A DNA stretch of 64,000 nucleotides from Timaviella obliquedivisa GSE-PSE-MK23-08B (lineage in GTDB: Bacteria; Cyanobacteriota; Cyanobacteriia; Elainellales; Elainellaceae): positions 558,001-622,000 of the forward strand of contig JAHHII010000001.1 of the NCBI GenBank assembly GCA_019358855.1. The letters run 5' to 3'. How positions within the stretch are numbered: the stretch's first letter is position 1; every line of letters begins with the position of its first letter. The notes beneath the pieces were generated by a model, which made no database searches, was not told where the DNA came from, and saw nothing but the letters and a program-made list of their open reading frames with translations. The translations under genes were made by a program, and so were the position numbers. Shown here piece after piece: positions 26,933 through 36,188 of the stretch.

Positions 26933-28752
26933 TTTTCAGCCCCCAAATAGGCAGCAATGACTGCCGGATCTTGGCGCACTGCCTCTGGAGTATCAAGGGC
27001 AATTAATTGCCCAAAGTTGAGAACCGCAATGCGATCGCACAACCCCATCACCAGCGGCACATGATGCTCAATTAAAATGACCGTCAAGCCAAACCGTTGC
27101 CGAATTTCTCGAATCAATTGACTCAATGCCGCCTTCTCGTTAGGATTCATCCCAGCCGCAGGTTCATCTAACAGCAACAGCCTTGGCTCTAGTGCCAGCG
27201 CCCGCGCCAGTTCTAGCCGCCGCTGATCGCCATAGGCAAGGTTGCGGGCAGTTTGCTCGGCTTTTTCTGCCAAACCCACCAGTTCCAATAACTCTAGTGC
27301 CTTTAGCTTCGTCTGTCGCTCTTCTTTCAGGGCTGAAGCCTGACCGAGAATGCCTTGAATTAAGCCTGTGCGCTGATGGATGTGTCGGGCGATCGCCACA
27401 TTTTCAAGCACCGACAAATTATTAAACAAGCGCAAATTTTGAAACGTCCGGGCAATTCCCTGAGCGGCAATTTGGTGGGGTCTTAGCTTGCTAATACTGC
27501 GCTGCTGATAAATTAACTGACCGTTTGAGGGCGGAATGAGTCCCGTAATAATATTAAATAGCGTTGTTTTGCCTGCCCCATTCGGACCAATGAGTCCAAA
27601 AATCTGGCCCTGTTCTACCCCAAACGAAACCTTGTTAACTGCCACTAATCCACTAAAGCGACGGGTAACTTGGCGAATCTCTAACGTCAGAACGGCTAGC
27701 TGATTATTAGTCTGCTCCTCAACCTGAGAATCTGTAGAATCTTTGGTGGCGACGGATTCAGGTTCAACAAAAAGTTCTAGTTCTTTAAAAAGTTCGGTAG
27801 TTGCATGGGGCTTAGGCTGACGAGTAGGCCGCCATCGTTTCAAAAGATCTGGGGTAATAATCCCTTGCGGATAAAAGCGGCTACCGACGACAATCAGCAA
27901 CCCAAAGACAATTAAACGCATGGCTTGGAGAAATTCTGATAGCCACAGCGGTAAGCCATTGATTCCCGCGATCGCCCTTAACACTTCTGGCAACGCTGTC
28001 AGAACAATCCCTCCCACCACAGGGCCCACAAACGTCCGTGAGCCTCCACCCAGTACAAATGCTAAGTAGATAATGCTGTTATCGAACGTGCCTTGCTTAG
28101 CATTCCAAGTGTTGAGGAAATGAGCGCTAATTGCCCCCGCCATTCCTGCCAAAACTGCGCCCAGTGCAAACGATAGCACCTTGTAATAGGTCGGATCAAT
28201 CCCCATCGTATCAGCAGCTAACTCATCTTCTCGGATTGCCTGCATTACTCGCCCTGCCTGAATCCGCTCTAGTCGGTATAAAAACGCCATACTTCCTAGC
28301 AGCAAAGGCAGGACTATCCATAAATAGCCAATTTGTGAATCAAAGGGTTGAGGGATTCCAAAAATTCCGATCGCCCCTCCCGTGATTTCTAAGTTAAGGG
28401 CAAGCACCCGTAAGATTTCGACAAACGCAATGGTGGCGATCGCTAAATAAATCCCTTTCAGTCGCAGTACTGGAACGCCCAGGAGAATGGCAAGTAACCC
28501 AGAAGCGATCCCTGCTAGCACCATTTCTAGCAACAATAAAGGCAACGGAAACGTGCCCGCCTGCTTAGGAAACAGGAGAGGAAAAGCTTGGGTAGACAAA
28601 ATTGCTGCAATATATCCGCCCAAAGCATAAAACCCTGGCGAAGCCAAAGATAACTGCCCCGCCATTAACGGCAAATAGACCGACAGTCCTAGCAATGCCC
28701 CAAACAGCATGGAAACAATGAGAAAGCCGTAAGCCTCAAAAAACTCAACCAT
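26929..28752 (-). CDS. Fused ABC permease-ATPase (LivM-LivG)
   Basis: One 607-aa chain does two jobs. Residues 1-300 are a LivM-type permease with about eight membrane segments, 300-350 is a hydrophilic acidic linker, and 355-607 is a LivG-type ATPase (Walker A GPNGAGKTT at about 389, signature YGDQRRLELARALA, Walker B LLLLDEPAAGMNP). The two are normally separate genes; the frame is continuous with no internal stop. It lies 5 bp after livH and overlaps livF. Amino acids are the probable substrate by family. Confidence 0.92.
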   Translation of the reverse strand: MVEFFEAYGFLIVSMLFGALLGLSVYLPLMAGQLSLASPGFYALGGYIAAILSTQAFPLLFPKQAGTFPLPLLLLEMVLAGIASGLLAILLGVPVLRLKGIYLAIATIAFVEILRVLALNLEITGGAIGIFGIPQPFDSQIGYLWIVLPLLLGSMAFLYRLERIQAGRVMQAIREDELAADTMGIDPTYYKVLSFALGAVLAGMAGAISAHFLNTWNAKQGTFDNSIIYLAFVLGGGSRTFVGPVVGGIVLTALPEVLRAIAGINGLPLWLSEFLQAMRLIVFGLLIVVGSRFYPQGIITPDLLKRWRPTRQPKPHATTELFKELELFVEPESVATKDSTDSQVEEQTNNQLAVLTLEIRQVTRRFSGLVAVNKVSFGVEQGQIFGLIGPNGAGKTTLFNIITGLIPPSNGQLIYQQRSISKLRPHQIAAQGIARTFQNLRLFNNLSVLENVAIARHIHQRTGLIQGILGQASALKEERQTKLKALELLELVGLAEKAEQTARNLAYGDQRRLELARALALEPRLLLLDEPAAGMNPNEKAALSQLIREIRQRFGLTVILIEHHVPLVMGLCDRIAVLNFGQLIALDTPEAVRQDPAVIAAYLGAEK

Positions 28753-28757
28753 GAACC

Positions 28758-29711
28758 CTACACTTTTTGAATAACCGCTCGACCTAATAACCCTTGAGGA
28801 CGCACCAATAGCATGACGAAGAGTAAAGTAAAGGCGATCGCCTCCTTGTACCCCGAATAATCGGCAGGCACGAACGCCTCTGCTAACCCAATTAACAACC
28901 CCCCGATAACAGAGCCTGGAATGTTCCCTAGCCCTCCCAGTACAATCACTCCCAAGCCCTTCAACCCATAGGCAATTCCAAAGTAAGGGCCCGCCGCAAT
29001 GCTCACACTAGAACCCACCAACGCCCCCGCCATACCGCCCAAAAACCCGCTCACAAAAAACGTCAGTGTAATTAACTGCTCTGTATTAATGCCCAGCAAA
29101 CTCGCCGTTGTCGCATCTTCCGCTACTGCTTGCAACGCCTTTCCCAGCTTGGTGTAGCGCATGAAGCAGGTCAAAATTGCCACCATCACTGCCGACACCC
29201 CAAAAATTACAATCTGCACCGTCCGCATCATAATCGGTCGAGCTGTCGAACCGAAGTTAATGGCGGTCGGCAAATTACCGTACGTATTATCTGGAAAGGT
29301 ATAGATTTCTGCCCCTACCAAATACTGAATCACATTGACAATGACCAACGCTGCCCCCAGGCTAGAAACCAGGGTTAGCAATGGATCAGCCCCCTGCCTC
29401 CGGAGCGGACGGAACGCCAGATGTTCAACTGCGATCGCGGTTAACCCGGCTAGAACGCTGCCCAGAAAAAGGGCGATCGCAAAGGGCAACTGAAACGGTA
29501 GCGCCCAGTTTGCCAATAGTCCATTTGCTCCAACGGCACCTCCTGTCAGCAGATACGTAAAATAAGCACCCAGCGTAAACACCGCCCCATGCGCAAAGTT
29601 GATAATGCCCAAAATAGAAAATACCAACGTATAACCCAAGGCAAAAATAGCGTAAACGCTCCCGATCGATAACCCATTGAGAAACTGCTGAAGAAAATTT
29701 GCAAAATCCAT
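28758..29711 (-). CDS. livH: ABC transporter permease, LivH-type
   Basis: A 317-aa inner-membrane permease with about eight membrane segments. The N-terminal LNGLSIGSVYAIFALGYTLV and IINFAHGAVFTLGAY are the LivH hallmark. It forms the channel with the LivM part of the next gene. A palindrome (29770-29827) separates it from the binding protein, which may lower its expression relative to that gene. Confidence 0.93.
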   Translation of the reverse strand: MDFANFLQQFLNGLSIGSVYAIFALGYTLVFSILGIINFAHGAVFTLGAYFTYLLTGGAVGANGLLANWALPFQLPFAIALFLGSVLAGLTAIAVEHLAFRPLRRQGADPLLTLVSSLGAALVIVNVIQYLVGAEIYTFPDNTYGNLPTAINFGSTARPIMMRTVQIVIFGVSAVMVAILTCFMRYTKLGKALQAVAEDATTASLLGINTEQLITLTFFVSGFLGGMAGALVGSSVSIAAGPYFGIAYGLKGLGVIVLGGLGNIPGSVIGGLLIGLAEAFVPADYSGYKEAIAFTLLFVMLLVRPQGLLGRAVIQKV

Positions 29712-29769
29712 ACGTTCAAGTTAATTCGGGTTAGTTCAAGTTAGGAGATTTCCGAATCAGAATATACCT

Positions 29770-29827
29770 GTGGGGCAGGCATCTTGCCCGCATACTGCTT
29801 TCAATGCAGGCAAGATGCCTGCCTCAC
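29770..29827. repeat. 19-bp inverted repeat between the binding protein and permease genes
   Basis: GTGGGGCAGGCATCTTGCC (29770-29788) pairs with GGCAAGATGCCTGCCTCAC (29809-29827), with one G-T wobble and a 20-nt loop. The GGCAGGCATCTTGCC core is a type of dispersed palindrome seen in filamentous cyanobacteria. It is flanked on both sides by repeats of the AGTTCAAGTT type (29715-29745 and 29860-29880). It may act as an mRNA stabiliser or partial terminator after the binding-protein gene. Confidence 0.75.
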
Positions 29828-29875
29828 CAAGGGATTCTAATTGATGGAAATCTCTTGAGTTCAAGTTAGTTCAAG

Positions 29876-31102
29876 TTAGTTCAGAAACTCAAACCGACCG
29901 TTGTTACCATCCTGATCCATTTTGATCTGAGCGACATAAAACTGGGTTTGGTTAACCTCTCCCTCTGGCGTAAAAGAAATTGCGCCCAATGGTGTGTCAT
30001 ATTTACCCGCTAAAATCTGCTGGTTTAATGCAGTCCGCAGAGGCGCGATCGCCAGTGTATTCAACTTCGTTTGACTATCCACTGCTCTCAACGCTTCGAC
30101 AAATACCTGAACCCCCGTAAAAGCCTGCGCACTAAACTGGGGCGGCTCCTTTTTATTCTGAGCTTTGTAGGCATCTCGGAACGCCTTATTAATCTCACTG
30201 GGCAACTCAGGGCTATACGCTTGAGCAATCAACACTCCATCACAGTGCTGCTTACAAACCGAAAAAACATTAGAAGTATTAAGCCCATTGCCTCCGATAA
30301 TTGAACCTTTGTAACCCAGTTCCCGCAGTTGCTTTACCAAGTTTCCACCATCAGCCGCCAACCCCGAAATAATAATTAGATCTGGCTTCAAATTCATGGC
30401 ATTCGTCGCCTGCGTCTGAAAATCTGTATCCGTCGTTTGGAACTTCTGCACCGTCAACAAATTTAAATTCTGATCCTTCACTGTTTGCTGAAATGTTTCT
30501 GTTTCAGATTTACTAAATGCATCATTCTGTGCAAAAAATACTGCGACATTTTTAATCTTTGGATCAAGCTTCAGCGCAGTCTTCACTGCATTAGGAGCAA
30601 CAACCGCCACCGGAGCCGAGACTCGGGCAACATAATCGCCAATCTGAGGAATGCCCTTTGCCGTGTTAGAAGGAGCCAGCACCGGAACCTTAGCGCGATC
30701 GGCGATCGGGTCTGCTCCAAAAGCTTGCTGCGAAAGGGTTGGGCCAACAATTCCCACAACCTGATCTTTTGTGATTAGCGTATTAAATGCATTGATAGCG
30801 CCCTGTTCATCTCCAGCGGTGTCTTGAATCATCAGCTTGATCGGCGTACCATTCACGCCCCCTTGCTGATTAAAATATGTCTCAGCAATTTTTGCACCAA
30901 TCACTTGCTCTTGCCCCAACAACGCCACGTTACTGGTTTGAGCTACAGCAATGCCAATGGAAATTGCAGTCCCAGGAGATGCTCCTGTTGAAGCAGCAGG
31001 GCTATTAGAAGTAACAGAATTGTTAGATTGTGTACAAGCCACCACTAACGCAAACGTACACAGCGAGATTAAAACTTGAGTCACGCTTTTTTTGGGGAAC
31101 AT
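29876..31102 (-). CDS. ABC transporter substrate-binding lipoprotein, LivK-type
   Basis: A 408-aa periplasmic binding protein of the type I amino-acid fold. The start at the ATG 31102 has GGAG about 10 nt upstream; an ATG at 31120 and a TTG at 31141 lie further out. The signal peptide ends in a lipobox (LVVAC), so it is probably a lipoprotein. A Ser/Thr/Ala-rich linker leads to the domain (SIGIAVAQTSNVALLGQEQV). It is the first gene of the operon and should determine specificity, which I cannot read. Confidence 0.9.
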   Translation of the reverse strand: MFPKKSVTQVLISLCTFALVVACTQSNNSVTSNSPAASTGASPGTAISIGIAVAQTSNVALLGQEQVIGAKIAETYFNQQGGVNGTPIKLMIQDTAGDEQGAINAFNTLITKDQVVGIVGPTLSQQAFGADPIADRAKVPVLAPSNTAKGIPQIGDYVARVSAPVAVVAPNAVKTALKLDPKIKNVAVFFAQNDAFSKSETETFQQTVKDQNLNLLTVQKFQTTDTDFQTQATNAMNLKPDLIIISGLAADGGNLVKQLRELGYKGSIIGGNGLNTSNVFSVCKQHCDGVLIAQAYSPELPSEINKAFRDAYKAQNKKEPPQFSAQAFTGVQVFVEALRAVDSQTKLNTLAIAPLRTALNQQILAGKYDTPLGAISFTPEGEVNQTQFYVAQIKMDQDGNNGRFEFLN

Positions 31103-31259
31103 GTTAAAAAATCTCCACATTTTGTATAAAAACTTAAGCAAGTAAAAACTAAATGTTAGCTAAGAAGAACATTATTATAGAGCACAGAAATTACGCGAAA
31201 TCAGGAGTTAATGGCTTGTAAAATGAGCGGGTATTATCCGTCCAGCCGCGCCTTTGCCC

Positions 31260-32534
31260 ATGCAATCTTTCTTCAAAGTTTTCCAAAGCCGCAAAATGGC
31301 TGCCCTCCTTATGTTGGGTTTCGCCTCCGGTTTACCGCTATACCTCACCGACAAAACGCTTCAGGCTTGGTTGACTGTAGAAGGCGTAGATCTCAAGTCG
31401 ATCGGACTGTTTAGCCTGGTTGCCCTTCCCTATTCTCTTAAGTTTCTGTGGTCGCCCTTCCTCGATCGCTTCATTCCTCCTTTTTTAGGACGAAGACGAG
31501 GTTGGCTGGTGATTGCTCAAGTTCTGCTGGTGATCGCGATCGCGGCTATGGCGTTCCAAAACCCGCAGCAGGGACTACGGGCGATCGCTATTAATGCGAT
31601 CGTCATTGCCTTCTTCAGCGCCACCCAAGACATTGCTGCTGATGCTTATCGCACCGACGTGTTAGACAAACCCGAACTGGGAGCCGGAGCCGCTGTTTTT
31701 GTCTTGGGCTACCGCATTGCTCTCCTGCTGACGGGGGCTTTAGCGCTCAGGCTAGCCGACCAAATGCCCTGGAACTCGGTTTATCTCATTCTTGCAGGCA
31801 TCATGTCCATTAGCGTTCTTTACTCCATCTTTGCCCCAGAACCCGTTCTTCGGGAACCGCCACCCACAACCCTGCAAGAAATTTTCATCGATCCCTTTCG
31901 CGAGTTTTTTCAGCGATCGGGACTGGTGCGTGGCGCAATGATTCTTCTATTTATTGTGCTGTACAAGCTGGGCGACGTTCTCGTCAGCAAAATGTCTACA
32001 ACGTTCTTGCTCAAAACTGGGTTTAGCCAAACCACTATTGGCGATATTCAGGGCGGCATGGGCTTAATCGCGACCATTGTCGGGACGCTAGTCGGTGGAG
32101 CTTTACTCAGTCGCTGGGGCATCAACCGATCGCTCTGGGTCTTTGGCGGGCTGCAAGCCATCAGCAATCTGGCGTATTACATCTTGGCGCAACTGGGGCA
32201 AAACTATCCTGTCCTTGTCCTTGCCGTCAACATCGAAAACTTTTGCGGCGGACTGGGCACAGCCGCTTTCCTGGGCTTTCTCATGAGTCTGTGCAACCAG
32301 CGCTTTTCCGCCACCCAGTTTGCCTTACTCTCCAGTCTACTTGCTGTCAGCCGCGACATCTTAGGAGCCTCAGCAGGACAAATTGCTGAAGCGACCGGAG
32401 CCGAAACAACAGGCTGGAGTCCGTTCTTCCTTATTAGCATTCTTGCCGCTATTCCGGGTCTCCTCCTCCTCCCCATCTTCGCTCCCTGGAACGATCCCCC
32501 AGATCCTTTACCACGCCCTGGAATGGATTCATAA
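31260..32534 (+). CDS. AmpG-like MFS transporter
   Basis: A 424-aa protein with about 12 membrane segments. The start block MLGFASGLPLYLTDKTLQAW and SLKFLWSPFLDRF match the AmpG/PAT family, which carries anhydromuropeptides or acetyl-CoA-type solutes. The ATG at 31260 is preferred over a TTG at 31254. AmpG function in peptidoglycan recycling is known for the enterobacterial member; the cyanobacterial substrate is not known. Confidence 0.85.
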   Translation: MQSFFKVFQSRKMAALLMLGFASGLPLYLTDKTLQAWLTVEGVDLKSIGLFSLVALPYSLKFLWSPFLDRFIPPFLGRRRGWLVIAQVLLVIAIAAMAFQNPQQGLRAIAINAIVIAFFSATQDIAADAYRTDVLDKPELGAGAAVFVLGYRIALLLTGALALRLADQMPWNSVYLILAGIMSISVLYSIFAPEPVLREPPPTTLQEIFIDPFREFFQRSGLVRGAMILLFIVLYKLGDVLVSKMSTTFLLKTGFSQTTIGDIQGGMGLIATIVGTLVGGALLSRWGINRSLWVFGGLQAISNLAYYILAQLGQNYPVLVLAVNIENFCGGLGTAAFLGFLMSLCNQRFSATQFALLSSLLAVSRDILGASAGQIAEATGAETTGWSPFFLISILAAIPGLLLLPIFAPWNDPPDPLPRPGMDS

Positions 32535-32647
32535 TCTCTGCTCAAATCCAACCTTTGAGTGAGCCAGAATCAGGGGAAAACCATGTAGGATATAAAAACA
32601 AGCTTTACAAAACTTGAACGAAACTACTTATCCTCTCATAAATTCCC

Positions 32648-32878
32648 ATGGCGATTTTCCGTCAGTATATTGCTCCCCTCATTGTCGTTTTGGTATTTTT
32701 GGTCGCCCTGTTAGCTGTTAGTGCCCGAATTTTTCTCCCTAATGATATGGCTGCCCCTGCGCCTATCGAGGAAGTTGGCTTTGTGATCAACGCCCTCAGC
32801 GATGAAGTAGCAGGCATTCCTTCCAGCCTCGAAACTTTAGTGAGAGGCTTACCTGTTGATCCAGCCGCACAGCTCTAA
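32648..32878 (+). CDS. Small membrane-anchored protein
   Basis: A 76-aa protein with an N-terminal membrane segment (residues 9-30, IAPLIVVLVFLVALLAVSAR) and a short acidic outer part ending in LPVDPAAQL. I do not recognise a family with confidence. It lies 18 bp before the GNAT gene and may be co-transcribed. Confidence 0.55.
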   Translation: MAIFRQYIAPLIVVLVFLVALLAVSARIFLPNDMAAPAPIEEVGFVINALSDEVAGIPSSLETLVRGLPVDPAAQL

Positions 32879-32896
32879 TAATTCTGAGTTAAGTTT

Positions 32897-33349
32897 GTGA
32901 CGGCATTGATTCCAGGCTATTCCCTTCGGATAGGTTCAGGGCTCGATCGCGCCTTGCTCCTAAAGTTTATGCAGCGAACTTATCAGGAACTTTACCCCGC
33001 TCACAGTTTTGCCCATCTTTCACAGACAATTGAGCAATATTTGTCAACTGAAACGCCGCTGCTATGGGTAGAGCAAACGCAGCAGCCAGTAGGGTGTTTG
33101 TGGATGGGCAACGCGACCGATCAGGTTCAAGGCGATCGCCACACTTACATTTTTTTGCTGTACGTCAATCCTGTGCACCGACGACAAGGCATTGGTGCAG
33201 CTTTAATTCAACAGGCAGAGAATTTAGCGAGGCAAAGGGGCGATCGGCAAATTGGGCTACAGGTCTTCCAACAAAACCAACCTGCCCTCAACCTCTATAA
33301 AAAGCTAGGCTATGAAGTCCAATCGCTATGGATGACTAAACCCCTTTAA
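32897..33349 (+). CDS. GNAT-family N-acetyltransferase
   Basis: A 150-aa acetyltransferase. The acetyl-CoA-binding motif A is YVNPVHRRQGIGAALIQQAE (about residues 90-110), and the C-terminal NLYKKLGYE is typical. The start is a GTG at 32897, the only plausible one. The acceptor is unknown. Confidence 0.85.
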   Translation: MTALIPGYSLRIGSGLDRALLLKFMQRTYQELYPAHSFAHLSQTIEQYLSTETPLLWVEQTQQPVGCLWMGNATDQVQGDRHTYIFLLYVNPVHRRQGIGAALIQQAENLARQRGDRQIGLQVFQQNQPALNLYKKLGYEVQSLWMTKPL

Positions 33350-33389
33350 TAACTAGGCACGGACTAGCCCGTCATCAGCCACATTAGCT

Positions 33390-33938
33390 TTAGGATTTAG
33401 ACTCCTCTAGAGTATTCACCCGCCGCAATCGCGAACCTGTTACCCGGCGATCGTTCTGTGTAGAAACCCGCTTTGACTTCGAGCCCAACTCCGGCTTCGC
33501 TTGGGGGGTTTGCATTCGATATCGAATTAGCTTCAAATATTCCCACCCTCGCTGCCGATTAATTGGACGACCCAGTTGTTGGCTCATCCAGCTTGCGACC
33601 TTCGTGCCATTCCAGCGCCCCCCTTCCTCGGGCGGAGACTGGACAACTTGGTGCAAAAGCTGCTGTTGCTCCTCATTTAAGAGTGGTTCAGCACCCGGAA
33701 GATCGTGCCGTTTGTCGCCCAACGTTTCGGGCCCAACGCGGTTGTAGCCCCAGACCAGTTCGTAGATCCAGCTACGGCTATAACCTGTAATGGAAGCAAC
33801 TTCTTCGCTAGGTCTACCTTGAGCCAGCAGCCAAATAATTTGATAGTGGCTGCGTTCCACAGAGTCTTTTGCCCGACGATAACGAGCCTCTAATTCTTCA
33901 AGGGTAAGATGTGGTTCGATAATAATACGTTTGGGCAT
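33390..33938 (-). CDS. Orphan helix-turn-helix protein, IS630-like N-terminal part
   Basis: A 182-aa protein. Residues 5-60 form an HTH region (HYQIIWLLAQGRPSEEVASI, SRSWIYELVWGYN), and a second winged-helix region ends near LIRYRMQTP. This matches the DNA-binding N-terminus of IS630/Tc1-type transposases. The basic tail carries no DDE domain, and no downstream frame supplies one. It may be a domesticated regulator or a truncated transposase. The ATG at 33938 is preferred; one at 33974 adds 12 residues. Confidence 0.65.
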   Translation of the reverse strand: MPKRIIIEPHLTLEELEARYRRAKDSVERSHYQIIWLLAQGRPSEEVASITGYSRSWIYELVWGYNRVGPETLGDKRHDLPGAEPLLNEEQQQLLHQVVQSPPEEGGRWNGTKVASWMSQQLGRPINRQRGWEYLKLIRYRMQTPQAKPELGSKSKRVSTQNDRRVTGSRLRRVNTLEESKS

Positions 33939-34091
33939 GGTAAAACACTGAGAGCATAGATTCTGTTTATACATAAACTTAATAAAAGATCTACAAATTT
34001 TTTACATCTATCTTCAGGATGTAATGGGTTTAAACCTGTCCATATTTGCCCTACTATTTGAGGATTCCTGTCCTATCTTTTTCATTTACCC

Positions 34092-34406
34092 ATGTCCTCA
34101 GCGCCAGATATATCTAAAGTTCAGCAGTCTAGCAAAGATCAACAGCATCCTCAGTGGGGAAGCGATCGCCAGTCTGTTAGTAGCCTTCTCACTGGCGAAC
34201 CCACCGACTATAACCTGGCAGAACTTGCCCGCCTCCGCATTCGCTACAATGGCTTTCCTGGCGCACGCGACATTCAATCTGACCTAGATAAAATTCTGAA
34301 GCTTTGGAGTTTTACCGAGTCTGAACTCTTCGCCAGAACTCGTAAAATTCACGAAGCTGCCGAAGTTTACAAAGGGCGGGGAGGCAAGCGCGAAGATTGG
34401 AGCTAA
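34092..34406 (+). CDS. DUF3288 family protein
   Basis: A 104-aa soluble protein. KDQQHPQ near residue 16, EPTDYNLAELARLRIRY and GFPGARDIQSDLDKILK, and the end KREDWS are the DUF3288 pattern of cyanobacteria. Function is unknown. It is followed by the MgtC-like gene after 4 bp, suggesting an operon. Confidence 0.85.
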   Translation: MSSAPDISKVQQSSKDQQHPQWGSDRQSVSSLLTGEPTDYNLAELARLRIRYNGFPGARDIQSDLDKILKLWSFTESELFARTRKIHEAAEVYKGRGGKREDWS

Positions 34407-34410
34407 CCCG

Positions 34411-34869
34411 ATGACTGTTTTACAAGCCGACTGGCTAACCATCCTGATTCGCCTCAGCCTCGCCATTTTGGCTGGCGCGCTCATTGGCTTGGAGCGGGAG
34501 CTTGACGATAAGCCTGCCGGACTCCGCACCCATATGCTAGTGAGCCTCGGAGCCGCTGTTTTTGTTCTAGTCGGTATTCAAATTGGCACAGTGGAAGCAA
34601 GCGCTGATTCGATTAGTCGGATTATCCAAGGCATTACCGCAGGCATTGGTTTTCTAGGTGCTGGCGAAATTATTAACCAAGTGAAGCAGTCGGGCGAGGT
34701 TAAGGTGCAGGGGCTAACCTCGGCGGCGGCAATTTGGGTTTCTGCTTCATTAGGGGTTGCGGCAGGCTGCGGGCTCTGGGCGATCGCGTTATTTGGAGCG
34801 ATCGCGACTCTCATCATTCTTCGCGTTGCTAAAAAGCTGGAAGGAAAGATTAAGTGCGATCGAAAGTAA
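34411..34869 (+). CDS. MgtC/SapB family membrane protein
   Basis: A 152-aa protein with four to five membrane segments. The family block RLSLAILAGALIGLERE, then KPAGLRTHMLVSLGAA and GAGEIINQ, is clear. MgtC proteins are linked to growth at low magnesium and ATP-synthase control in other bacteria. GGAG lies 8 nt before the ATG. No C-terminal ACT domain is present. Confidence 0.88.
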   Translation: MTVLQADWLTILIRLSLAILAGALIGLERELDDKPAGLRTHMLVSLGAAVFVLVGIQIGTVEASADSISRIIQGITAGIGFLGAGEIINQVKQSGEVKVQGLTSAAAIWVSASLGVAAGCGLWAIALFGAIATLIILRVAKKLEGKIKCDRK

Positions 34870-34883
34870 TCGTCTATCTAGGC

Positions 34884-34919
34884 TTTAGGCTGTTAGGTCT
34901 TTAGGCTGTTAGGTCTTTA
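34884..34919. repeat. 16-bp tandem duplication
   Basis: TTTAGGCTGTTAGGTC occurs twice in tandem (34884-34899, 34900-34915), followed by TTTA. It spans the end of the minus-strand RMD1-like gene and the intergenic space. Confidence 0.7.
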
Positions 34920-35706
34920 AAAACAATTCATACAACGACAGCATAATCTCTACCACAATCAAAATCACGACGTACCACTCTACCCGCAGCCCCGTGTTGT
35001 GTTGCAGCAAATTCAACGCTGTTTCTGCCGTCCGCGAAATCAAATCCAGCTTTCGTTCCAGCGCCACTTGCCGCTCTCGAATCTCATACTCATCTTCTAG
35101 CCGTAGATAGATGCGCTCCAAATCTGGCACGTCCCACAGTAACTCCGGCTTATCAATAATTTCTACCCGACCCACAATTTTGTGCTGAATTGCCAACGCC
35201 CGACCCAACTGGCGTAGCAACTCCTTGCCCCATCGTTCATCGCGGGTTGTGCGTTGCAGCCCTTCTGCAAAAGGTTCAATCTGATCAAAAATGCGGGCAG
35301 TGCCCATCTCGTAATGCGCTAAAACGACGCTTTTCGCCAACACATCTGCCACAATTTGAAACTGATCAATAGCAAACTCTCGCAGCCCAATCACGCCATT
35401 CTCCACTTTTCCGGCAGCAGCGTCCAACATCAGTACCGCCGCTTCGGTTTCTGGAGTGGCAAAAGGCTCTGACACTAAAGGCGTGAGATAGCTCAGAAAA
35501 GAAACTTCCTCCACTTCATTTAAACCAAACAGCACCGCCGCCCCATACCGAAACAACACTGCACAGCCCCGATCGCCCGCACTTACCACTAGCGGCAGCG
35601 TTGCCAAATGACTGGTTCTTTCAAGAGACTTGAGATCTAGACTACCTCCCAAAAAAAGCGCGCGCACGCTCACACTGTCTTGATGTGTAAATAGAATTTT
35701 CTGCAT
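34909..35706 (-). CDS. RMD1/DUF155 family protein
   Basis: A 265-aa protein. A soluble N-terminal domain (VLFRYGAAVLFGLNEVEEVSF), a central helical part (LAKSVVLAHYE), and a coiled-coil C-terminus end in one membrane segment (YVVILIVVEIMLSLYELF). This layout is typical of the RMD1/YagE (DUF155) family, which has eukaryotic mitochondrial members. Function in bacteria is unknown. Confidence 0.8.
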   Translation of the reverse strand: MQKILFTHQDSVSVRALFLGGSLDLKSLERTSHLATLPLVVSAGDRGCAVLFRYGAAVLFGLNEVEEVSFLSYLTPLVSEPFATPETEAAVLMLDAAAGKVENGVIGLREFAIDQFQIVADVLAKSVVLAHYEMGTARIFDQIEPFAEGLQRTTRDERWGKELLRQLGRALAIQHKIVGRVEIIDKPELLWDVPDLERIYLRLEDEYEIRERQVALERKLDLISRTAETALNLLQHNTGLRVEWYVVILIVVEIMLSLYELFLKT

Positions 35707-35783
35707 AACCGTCGTTCATATTGTCTGTTTAGTTTAACTGTTCATTTTCCAGCACCAGAAATCTGTAGATCCGGAGTCTCGCT

Positions 35784-36176
35784 ATGCTGCTAGATCCTGC
35801 TATTCGATCGCCCATCGCTATTAGTTTAGGCGCAATTGCTGGGGCACTCAGTCGCTACTACATCACCCAGTGGTCGATCCACCAATTCGGCACCCACTTT
35901 CCTTACGGCACCTTTTTGATCAACCTCACAGGCTGTCTGGGCATGGGCTTTTTTATCACATTGGCGATCGAAAAATCTCTTCCCTCGGATCTGCGTCTTC
36001 TAGTCAGCACAGGGTTTCTGGGTGCATACACCACCTTTTCCACCTATGGACTTGACACAATCGCTCTTCTCAATAGTGGCAAAGTCAGTCTGGCTGGATT
36101 GTACGGGACAAGTAGTGCTGTCTTGGGGATTTTGTGCGTTCAGTTAGGGGTCATGCTGGCAAACCTTGGCAAATAA
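35784..36176 (+). CDS. crcB: CrcB/Fluc fluoride channel
   Basis: A 130-aa protein with four membrane segments. GAIAGALSRYYI, FPYGTFLINLTGCLGMG and GFLGAYTTFSTYG carry the family residues lining the fluoride pore. A single gene suggests a homodimer. GGAG lies 8 nt before the ATG. I looked for a fluoride riboswitch upstream and saw none. Confidence 0.92.
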   Translation: MLLDPAIRSPIAISLGAIAGALSRYYITQWSIHQFGTHFPYGTFLINLTGCLGMGFFITLAIEKSLPSDLRLLVSTGFLGAYTTFSTYGLDTIALLNSGKVSLAGLYGTSSAVLGILCVQLGVMLANLGK

Positions 36177-36188
36177 AACTGCCATCAG

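Noticed and set aside
35707-35783. Fluoride riboswitch before crcB
   Set aside because: The conserved riboswitch core could not be found in the 77 bp available.
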